NCBI GenBank assembly: GCA_963691815.1
Contig: OY829659.1
Span: 1,001,512 to 1,065,511 of the forward strand
Reading direction: 5' to 3'
Length of the DNA: 64,000 bases
Source: Echiichthys vipera
Lineage: Eukaryota > Chordata > Actinopteri > Perciformes > Trachinidae
In this document: piece by piece, positions 51,853 through 61,200 of the stretch
Position numbering within the stretch: position 1 is the stretch's first letter
How the letters are laid out: each line of letters starts with the position of its first letter
Position numbers and translations under genes: made by a program
The notes under the pieces: generated by a model
Told to the model about the DNA's origin: nothing
Database searches by the model: none
What the model saw: only the letters and a program-made list of their open reading frames with translations

Positions 51853-54318
51853 ATGGCTGACATCCTCTTGTGTGAGCCCTTTGAGCTCTTTAACCTCCTG
51901 AACCGCAGCCGCCGTGTGTCCAGGCTGGCAGAGGTCAACTACCTCTGTTTGACTGGTAAGAGATCAGTCAAGAAGGAGATGTCAGTTTGACTTGTGTCAT
52001 TGTTCTGCTTTAATTCCACTTCACTTGTATTTGTTTGTGTCTCTTTTCTAGATGCTCGGGAAGCCCAAGATTACAGAAGGAGTCACATCGTCACAGCTAA
52101 ACATATCAAAACGGTACAGATGTCAATGTATCCACTGTTTTATGATCCATGCCTGTCTGTCCAGCAAAAACGCAGAAATGGAGTAGCTAAACATAAGAGC
52201 GCTCTTGAAAGTAGCTGTTGAAAGTAGCTCTTGAATCCTGCATGTATTAGTGATTAGAGGATACACATTTTCCTTATTTCCTTTATTTATTTTGATGCTA
52301 CTATGATCTTTTTGTCTCATGCGTCTCATTATGTAGATCTAAACAATCAAGCAACCCTTGCACTGCAGCTTCATCGTTCCTTCGTCTTGTAGAATTATTT
52401 TGTTGTGTCAAATATCAGAGAGAGGGGGAGAAGTTCAGCATCCGTGAGGAACTCGGAGTAGAGCCGCTGCTCCTTTGTGTTGAAAGGAGCCAGTTGAGGT
52501 GGTTCAGGATCATCTGGTAAGGATGAACCCTGGGCGCCTCCCTAGGGAGGTGTTCCAGGCACGTCCAGCTGGGAGGGGGCCTCGGGGAAGACCCAGGACC
52601 AGGTGGAGAGATTAGATCTCCACACTGGCCTGGGAACGCCTCAGGATCCCCCTGTTAGAGCTGGTTAATGTGGCCCGGGAAAGGGAAGTTTGGGGTCCCT
52701 GCTGGAGCTGCTGCCCCAGCGATAAGTGGTTGAAGATGAGATGAGATATGAGATGAGAGAAATATCAGCACTTTGTGTTGAACTCTTTGCAGGACTCAGA
52801 GGGCACGTTCCTCCTGCCAGAGGCTGTGGAGGTGGACAGCATGCAGCATGTGGTGGTCTATGACAGCAACACCAGCTGTTTACAGGAACAAGGTAATCTG
52901 ATATACAACACACAGCTTCTTCACTGGAGCATCTGAAGTGTTAGAAAGTCTGTATCCTTTTTAGACAATGCTCCCAATATAACATCTCAGCCATAAATGT
53001 GTAAATGGGTGTTTATCAGTTGGCTTGTGGCTGTGTTTGCAGGCAGAGGTGTTGAATGTGCCCAGGCCTTCGCTAAAGCCAGCCTCTGTCCAGTCCATGT
53101 GGTGAGAGGAGGCTTTCAGAGGTTCTCAGCTCTGTACCCTTTTTTAAGGACGGAGAAAATCCTCCACACCATCATGGTATTAGCTTATTGTTACTCTGAC
53201 CCTTTCCCATCTTTGTATTGAAACTGTTGCACAATCATTTCCCTCAGGATAAATAAAGCTCCTTGAATCTTGAATCTTAATCCAGCCTTGCTCTTAAACA
53301 TCCCAGACAATATAAGTAAGTCAATCACAATACCACGTCTTTGTGTCAGGAGCTGGAAAACCTGAAGACGTACCCGGTGGAGATCATAGCAGGACTGCTG
53401 TACATGGGCGACCAGACCCAAGGCACAGACCCCAGCATCCTCAGAGACCTGAAGATCAGCGTTGTGGTCATCCTCTCACAGAGTAACACTCTGGAGTAAG
53501 ACAGAGGGAAGGTCCTGAGGGGAAACTCTGAGTGTCATCCCTGTTGAACTAGTTCTGAATTTATTTTTGATGTAGATCCACGAAGGGGAAGCAGACTATC
53601 GTTAACGTCCCTGTGGCCGACTCAGTGGTGTCTGATTTATATTCAAGCTTCGAGAGGATTTGTGGTCTAATTGGTAAGTGGCACTTTAACAGGAAATTAA
53701 CTTACATAAAGCTTAAATACATTTTCTAATAAATATAGATTCTCTTAGATGGATTGGCTTGGTAGTGCGAGAGGTCGTTCCCTGAAATAAGACATTTATC
53801 TTCTTGTTTCCAGGTTCACACATCGACGCGGGCTCTCGGGTGCTGATCGTTTCCAGGCAGGGCAGAAGCCGCTGCAGCGCCCTCACCATCGCCTTTCTCA
53901 TGCACCACCTCAAACACACACTGGAGGCAAGTGGGGGTCATTTAGTTTGCAGAATGCAGTGTGTGGCGTGCACATTGTAGTCCTAGTTAATAAGTAGAGG
54001 ATGAGAGTCAAAACATGCAGCTAGTCAGCATCGTGTTGGAACTGGGAGAAATAAAGCAGCTGCATCGTGTTAATAAGTAAGTTTTAAAATCACCCAAAAT
54101 CATCCTATGGTCTTTTTCGGCACGTACATACATCACATAAGATTTGTGTTATTCGTGTAACAAATATTAGCAGAGAAATCCGGTAGAGTCGCTAACGGCC
54201 GGACGTGGCTAACACTGATTAGCTCGGGGCAGTACGGTGAAGGCATTCAAACGTCTTTTTTAACCACTAATGCTGCTGAAGATAACAGCAAACCTCTGCA
54301 GCAGCATGAGAAGAGTCC

Positions 54319-54351
<33 letters not shown>

Positions 54352-55128
54352 AGAAGAGTCCCTACACAGAAAACAAAGCACCTTCAACGTAGTTAGTGAA
54401 CTGGGAGTTTACAAAAAAGAGTGTTTTAAAGACTTACCTACTGGCCCCTGTACCAGCTCCTCTCATAGTAAAGTCCATTCAAGTGGATTAGCAAAGTCAA
54501 TCCCAAAGGAAGGAGCCCATTGGTGCTTTGTTTTGTGTGTAGGGACTCTTCTCATGCTGCTGCAGAGGTTTGCTGTTATTTTCAGCAGCATTAGTGGTTA
54601 AAAAAGACCTTTGAATGTCTTCACCGTACTGCCCTGAGCTATCAGTGTTAGCCACATCTGGGCCAGGGCTGTAAAGTGGTGTTGCAGCAGTCCTTTCCCT
54701 ACTTCCTACCTTCGTACCTAGCTTGGTCTTCATTTTGATCGCAACTCCACAACTTTAAAGTTCAGTAATTGTATCCCACACGGTTATAATGTTCTCGTTG
54801 TGCCAAGACTTAGGTGTGAAAATAAAATATGTCGTAGAGCAGCGTCAATCTATTCACCTGACTCTTGACAACAAAGCAAATAAGAACAAAAACTACTCTT
54901 TTAAAACAGGCATGAGATTGATGATGGAAAGGAAGCATGCGTTTATGAAACAGAACAACTACACTTTGTAATGCTGTTGGCGTGACTCTTTTGCAGGAGG
55001 CTTGGAAGCACATGCTGAAATGTAAACCCCACATGAGGCCAAACACGGGGTTCGTGCAGCAGCTGTCTGACTGGGAGCTTCACACCACGGGAACAAAAGT
55101 CACCGATATCTCTCAACCTCTTTTTTAA
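51853..55128 (+). CDS. styxl1: Serine/threonine/tyrosine-interacting-like protein 1 (MK-STYX pseudophosphatase)
   Basis: STYXL1 pairs an N-terminal rhodanese/CDC25-like domain with a dual-specificity phosphatase fold that has lost its nucleophile; the mammalian protein binds G3BP1 and PTPMT1. Eight exons join in frame to 296 codons (295 aa; human 313): 51853-51955, 52052-52113, 52793-52892, 53043-53176, 53350-53495, 53576-53673, 53814-53926, 54997-55128. Start MADILLCEPFELFNLLNRSR matches the human order. The rhodanese part is about 10-130 and the phosphatase fold about 135-290 (YPVEIIAGLLYMGD start, SALTIAFLMHH and PNTGFVQQL end). The signature loop is V-S-R-Q-G-R-S-R at 227-234: the HCX5R histidine and cysteine are Val and Ser, the arginine is kept. 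The seventh intron starts with GC. Divergent to hepacam and followed by tmem120a. Confidence 0.93.
52419..52748 (-). repeat. Dispersed repeat family A, inverted copy in styxl1
   Basis: Close to the mks1 copy at 13463-13830 over most of its length; in the intron just before styxl1 exon 3 (52793). Confidence 0.85.
53202..53282 (+). repeat. LINE-like 3' tail
   Basis: TTGTATTGAAACTGTTGCAC then GGATAAATAAAGCTCCTTGA and two TTGAATCTTGAATCTT units; reverse-complement relative of 49550-49615. In a styxl1 intron. Confidence 0.65.
53927..54996 (+). other. GC-AG intron in styxl1
   Basis: Exon 7 ends CTGGAG and the intron begins GCAAGT; it ends TTTTGCAG. The only nearby GT (53931) would shift frame and stop at once in exon 8. 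The intron holds foldback copy 4. Confidence 0.8.
54090..54670. mobile_element. Foldback element, copy 4
   Basis: Left arm GAGTCGCTAACGGCCGGACG ... CTGCAGCAGCATGAGAAGAG, centre CTGGCCCCTGTACCAGCTCC, right arm CTCTTCTCATGCTGCTGCAG ... CAGTGTTAGCCACATCTGG. A (CA)n run (54321-54349) sits in the left arm and duplicates GAGAAGAGTCCCTACACA on its two sides. Confidence 0.8.
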
Positions 55129-55270
55129 AAAAGAACAGCTCGAATAGTGATGTTATGTTATTTTATACTTTTTAAGACAGTTTACCTCATGAAAAATGGG
55201 AAATTTAATTATCTTTGGTGCATTTGATCGTTTCAGGTGATCCGTACATAAATTAAGAAGATCAGCTCAA

Positions 55271-55276
55271 AATAAA
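55271..55276 (+). promoter_or_regulatory. Polyadenylation signal AATAAA (styxl1)
   Basis: AATAAA 143 bp after the styxl1 stop codon. Confidence 0.65.
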
Positions 55277-55539
55277 AGACAGAAGACTAAAGTACTCATT
55301 ATTAATTTACCCATTAATTAGCCACACATTTGCATTGTAGTTTACATTTTAACTGAGTTTTAAAGGACAAATTGGGACAAATAAAGGTGTTGCCTGTAAT
55401 GTTATTTTGTACATTTGAAGAGGTTTTTAAATTTAGAGTCAGTGAAGGATCAGATCAGGTCAGGGGTCCTGAAAAAACCCCAAAATGATCACAAAGAGAT
55501 GCTTAAGTAAACACAGAACTATCAAAAAGGACCACAGAG

Positions 55540-55940
55540 AGACAACAAATGACGACAAAGACACGAAAATGATTAAGAATAGATGTAAAAAAAATCACAA
55601 AGATACAAAACGTCTAAAAATAGATACAAAACCATAACAGAAAGATGCAAAATGAGTAAAAATAGATGCAAAACCACCACAAAAAGATGCAAAATGAGTA
55701 AAAATAGATGCAAAACCACCACAAAAAGATGCAAAATGACTAAAAATAGATGCAAAACCACCACAAAAAGATGCAAAATGACTAAAAATAGATGCAAAAC
55801 CACCACAAAAAGATGCAAAATGAGTAAAAATAGATGCAAAACCAGCACAAAAAGATGCAAATTGACTAAAAATAAATGCAAAACCAACACAAAAAGAAAG
55901 AAAATGAGTAAAAAAGATACAAAACCTCCACAAAAATACA
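55540..55940 (+). repeat. 42-bp minisatellite related to that of the 40-kb hAT element
   Basis: Seven to eight units containing AAAATAGATGCAAAACCACC and ACAAAAAGATGCAAAATGA. Its reverse complement resembles the 40700-41256 unit closely. The open frames on both strands are repeat artefacts. Confidence 0.92.
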
Positions 55941-56899
55941 TTAAAAACAACTAAAAATGAGGGTTAATTATTAGAAATACACTCTTTTCTTGTCTTGTTC
56001 CTATGTACAGTAGATGTTGAGATGAACCCTGTGGTTTTTCTTTAGTTTTCTTTTACCATCTCTTGTTTTGTGATCATAGACAACTTTATTTATGAATAAT
56101 TAATAATAATAATCTTAGTTCAGTCCTTAGATGGATGTACAGTATCAGAGAAGACACCTCCCCCTCTTATATAGCCTCAGCTCCATAAATACGGCTCACA
56201 TGGCAACAGAATACGTTTCCAACACGTTTTAAATACAAGAGAAGGGAACAAACAGCTGAATAAATACATAAATAAACATGTTTGTGTCACAGAGAGCCAG
56301 AGTTCAGAGTTTACATCCCTCATGTGTTGCACTCAAATCAGGACAGTTTGTCTCCAAGTCACGCAAACGGCTCTTTAAAAGCCCCGCCGCTGATTGGCTG
56401 ACAGGAGGATCCAACGGGACATCTGATTGGACCAACGGGCATGACGCAGGAACGTTCGTGGAGTTCCGTAAAGTACGTCATCTTTACCTAGGAGAAAACC
56501 GGACGTCCTCAGCGACCCTAAAAAATAAAAGCACAAAAAGTTGAAAGGTTTTTAGATTGGATTGTAAAACTCTTGATTTAACTGAATTAAATGATCTTTA
56601 ACTGAGTGAAATCACAATAATATACACCAGGACATAACAGCAATGTTGATAAAGATGTAAAGATGCATGCTTTAGGTGCAGTAAAGCTAAATTAAACCCA
56701 AAACTCAGCATCTGAGCCTAATTTGTTGCTGTCCACCACTCCTGATGGGATGGGTCAAATGTAAAGTCTGGCTCTCACTACGGTGCGCTGTGCTGTGCAT
56801 ACAGTGAGGTGCTGCCTAGCAGGCAAGGCACGCAACTGCTTGGGGCCCGGGGCCAGTAGGGGCCCCTTGACGACGGACAAACTTTGAACTACAGCAGGG

Positions 56900-57310
56900 A
56901 CAATGCGCAAAAGTTTGCACTGGCAGCAGGAGACCTATCCTCCCTAGGCCCATTCCCACCCTACGGTAAACACGGATACCCTTTCGTCCGGTTCCGGGGG
57001 TCGTTTCATCCATCAGTGAGCTTAAGGAGGGCGGTACATCCAGCTCTCTGATCGGCAAAACGAAAGAAAAAAACTTGCCATTAAGGTGTCGGTTCTCATT
57101 GAATGGTCTGACATACCAATGGCACACTTTTTGTACCCTTTTTGACGATTTAGGATGACACAAAGCAAAATCACTTCCTCTATGGACGCCATGTTTGAGA
57201 TTGTTGATGCCGGTAATTTGCGATATGACACTTCCTTTCTAGAGGATGTATTGCGTAACATCCGGAACAACACTGAAACCAGACGGAGGTATGAATGGCG
57301 GGACACGAGA
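56900..57310 (-). pseudogene. Possible PIF/Harbinger-like coding remnant
   Basis: Two minus frames overlap: one reads MASIEEVILLCVILNRQKG, the other WYVRPFNENRHLNGKFF. The W-V-R-P-pattern followed by a basic, Gly-Lys-Phe stretch recalls the N-terminal region of Harbinger transposases (WVRPW...). Joining needs a frameshift, and the rest of a transposase is missing. Weak assignment. Confidence 0.3.
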
Positions 57311-57964
57311 CAACATTTGGTACAGATGGATGAAATTCATCCCTATCAGGATGTTTCAATCCACCTTAAGGCGGTTCCACCCGACTCCACCTACTCCGGT
57401 TTCAAGGTTTATACTCTCTTATACTTTTTTATTGTTCTTCATGCTAATATGTTTGAAATACAAGTTTTTAAATGTTGTATTGATTTTTTTTTTAAATAAC
57501 TAAATATGAAAGTAATAACATATTTACAATTTGAAATTCTTTTGTTAGTGTTTATTATTTATTACATAACGGTGATGAACGCTGGTTCGAGGGGCCCCCT
57601 GTGGATTTTTGCCCTAACAGACTCTAGGATTGCCTCTGTGCATACATATAATAATAAATGCGTAAACAAAAAACATAAAAAGCATTACACAGTAAAAGCA
57701 AAACTAACTGCTATGTCACAGTTTTTGCTCAGATTTGGTATTGTACATGAGTTTTTAACATTTAATTAGAAGGAGCTATTTTTTTGAATTACTTAATAAA
57801 GTGCAGAAAAATCGGCTTGTTTCATGACAATTTTATAATTATTGTAATTAGTTAGTTAGTTGTATAATATCGGCCTGCAACATGTTATTTTCAACCTTAT
57901 CTTTGCTCAATTAAAGCATTGCATCAACTTATTTACCTCTCACTGGTTGTCTGTTTTGTTGAGC

Positions 57965-58006
57965 CCGGAAGTGTGGCTTTTATTCTGAAGGCTGTGACCG
58001 GAAGTG
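57965..58006 (+). promoter_or_regulatory. Two ETS-type motifs upstream of tmem120a
   Basis: CCGGAAGTG at 57965-57973 and ACCGGAAGTG at 57997-58006, both on plus, 94-136 bp upstream of the ATG at 58100. The second fits the GABPA/ETS consensus fully. No TATA box is near. Confidence 0.55.
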
Positions 58007-58099
58007 CGTCGGTGTCGCTTTGACACTGACGGAACAACTGTTGCACAGCGGAGCTTCAATGTTGCTCAACTCCAGGAGGTTTAATGTCAGAGTGAGAAC

Positions 58100-58184
58100 A
58101 TGTTGTTCAGTCCAACGGGTTTCACTGAATGTTTACGAGAATGGGAGGATCTGGAGAAGAGCTACCAACAGATCCAGGTAAGTT

Positions 58185-58217
<33 letters not shown>

Positions 58218-61200
58218 GCAACAACAGCAACAACAGCAGCGGGTCTCCTGTTTTTAGCACCGACGGAAGTGTTTCCCTGCCCGGGTAAGGAGCTTACAGC
58301 CGGGGTTAGGGTGGGGAAGGATCCGCCCTCAGAAGATAAACGTAAATGTGTCGTGAAAAACCGAAAAGTCAGTGAAAGTTGAAGTCGATGACAGTTGTGG
58401 GGACAACTGGCACCGGAACTGTTGTCACTTTGTCCCAGCACGACGCTGTTTTGGGGGAGCACCTCCAATAATAAGCCACGGCAGCAGACCACGTCGCCAT
58501 TTATGCGACTTTATACTATTTTAAGCTACAGACTTCAACTAAAACCTCACTTTAATGTGTTTAATAAGCAAATGGTGTTATTTATAAAGACAATAGGCCC
58601 ATTTAAAGTTTTTAATGTGTTTATTGTAAAGTCTTCAGTGACCCCTGGTATGTTTTATGTTATTTATTTTATTTATTTTTGTTTGTTTGTTTTTTGCTTT
58701 ACTATTTGATTATTTTTAAAGTATCTATATCTTTATATTTCTGTTTATTTTTATGTCTGCTTAGTAAGTGATGTATTATCGTATTAATCTCATATTTGTC
58801 ATATTTATATAAATATATTAATACTTGATTTATTCTGAAATATTGTTGTTTTTTATTGTTCATAATTTGATAGAATATCCGCTTTTGTTTGTTTGTTTTT
58901 TTCTTTATTATTTGATTATTTCTAAGTATCTATTTTTTTTATACTTATGTTTATTTTTCACGTCTGCTTAATTAGTGATTTATTATCGTAATTATCTCAT
59001 ATTTGTAATATTTATATAAATATATTAATACTTGATTTATTCTGAAATATTGTTGTTTTGTATTGTTCATAATTTGATAGAATATTCCCTGTGTCCATAC
59101 CACTGCTGTATTAGCATGATTTGTTTTTAAATAACCAAGGCGCTTTAACAAAACCCTTTATTTTGTTAAAAAAAAGCAGTGATCCAAATGAGAGGACAGT
59201 GTTCATTGTGTCAGACGAGAAGATTTCAACCATGTTTTCTTCTCTAGGGTTAAAAACTGAACAGGAAGTGTAGAGGCCACAGCTTTGAATGACTTCAGCA
59301 CGTCTGCGCCCACAGGACATCACTAGTTTCTCACACTGCTCTGGTTTGATCTGCGTTCTTCTTCAGTCTCTTCCACAGTTCACTAACTGTACTGGGTTTC
59401 TTACACATCACTTTTTTGCCAAAGATGCGGGGTCCACCCTGGACAGGACGCCAGTCTATCACAGGACACATAGAGACGAACAGAGACAGACAACCATTCA
59501 CACCTACGGGTGATTTAGAGTCATCAATGAACCGAACACCTGCACGTCTTTGGACTGTGGGAGGAAACCGGAGAACCCGGAGAAAACCCACGCAGACACG
59601 GGGAGAACATGCAAACTCCACACAGAAGGGCCACTACCCCACCGTGTCGAGACAATTGCAGTGGAGGTGTTGCATGTTGCTGAAGGAGGTTCACATAAAC
59701 ATTTGCGTTGACCCTGCCATGATGCTGTACAAGAGGCCCAACTCCTGCTGCAGAAAACATCAACAAACCCTGACACTTCCTCCTCCAAATCTAACTTCTT
59801 TACACGCTTTGGGCTCAGTCTTTCTCCAGTTCTACGCAGAACATAATGTTTCCCATCAGACCCAAATAAATTAGACGTCCTCATCACTGAAGTGCCCTCT
59901 AGAAAAATGTCACCAGGTTCGTGATTAACATAAACAACTGGGAGGTATCTGAAAGTGTTCTCTAATTTTGCTCACTGTCGGACCCCAGGAAAACTAGCTC
60001 AGGTCAGGGTATTAGCTAACGGGGATCCTTATAACCGAAACTAGATTAAGCTACTTCCTCATTAAAGGAACAACCTGGTGTTTTTGCATGTTAACAACAA
60101 TAATATATCCTGGCTCTTAAAGATAAATGTGCTGTGCACCCGTCGGGCATTATTGTGGAAGATTCCCTGGCATCTCTCCCGGGCATGTTCGTTAATAAAT
60201 AACACTACTTTATATATTCTGTTTCCGTCTCCAGGACACCCATCGTCTATATAAACAGAAACTTGAGGAAGTGGCCAAACTGCAGGACAGCTGCTCCGGT
60301 GCTATCGCGCGTCAGAGGAAGAAACTGAAAGAGCTCACTGTGTCACTGGAAGAGTAAGTATTTATTCATCAGTGAGTCATTGAGAGCACACTGATCTTTG
60401 GCTCATTCAGATCTCAGCCGGAAACATATCGGACATGCTTCTTCTTTAAGTCCATTTGAAATCTGGCAGTAGAGCATTTAGCAAACTGTCCAAGCTGTTT
60501 GTTTGTTTGTTTAGCTTTTACTTTCTTCTTTGTAAGGCACTTTAAATTAGCCTCGCGAGACCGTCCTGATCTCGTGGGCTCCGCTGTATTTCACTCACAG
60601 ATCAGTCTGGTAACCTGCGGCAGAGAAAATTCGGAGAAGGTTGCGCAAGGGACCGAACCAATCAGAATTGGTTTTGAGGCAAAGTGTGTTGCAAGTAGAA
60701 GCGACTGTTCAGTGTAAACAACACAGTGACTTCCACGGATGAGATGAGCGCAGCTTTAGAGGAACGCTTTTTTCTCTGTGCTCCTTCTGTTGGAAAATGG
60801 ACGGGGCACCTGAAATTGTGTCTTTTAACCGTTAATTCACGTCACACAAGCAGCAAATATCCTTTACCCACATGTTGTTTACGTTGCCTGGGCGCTCTGT
60901 TAGTGGGTCATATGCTTTGTTGATCTGATTGGTTGATTTGGCCTGTCCATCACAACGCTCGACAGATGATCAATCCAATCAGCAACCAGTATTTCCGCCT
61001 CTTCCCATAAGATCGAATTGAATGGTTAAATTGAACGGTTGAATGGTTGAATTGGTTGAATTCATGTTACACAAACGGCAAATATCCAAAACAGTTGCGT
61101 TGACGCCTAAAATCTGTGCAGGCCGACTTTTGTTCCACCCAAAAGGTTGAAGGTCAATAACGGCATCGGTATCGATAAAATGAATAAAAATCCCCATCCC

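Larger units (their letters stand above)
55277..58099 (+). other. Gap between styxl1 and tmem120a
   Basis: It contains the minisatellite (55540-55940), single-copy AT-rich sequence, a promoter-like patch at 56380-56470, weak transposase-like frames at 56900-57310 on minus, and the tmem120a promoter with two ETS motifs at its end. No expressed gene is supported. Confidence 0.5.

Noticed and set aside
53927..53935. GT at 53931 as the styxl1 exon 7 donor
   Set aside because: It changes the phase and leads to a stop within exon 8; the GC donor keeps the family sequence EAWKHMLKCKP.
55573..55954. Open frames with regular protein repeats (such as KNRCKTTTKRCKM units)
   Set aside because: A 42-bp minisatellite is a multiple of three and stays open by chance; the array has a relative inside a transposon.
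59504..59887. 127-codon minus frame as an intact gene
   Set aside because: It joins part of a frameshifted Tc1 transposase to a family C repeat; it is not a real protein.
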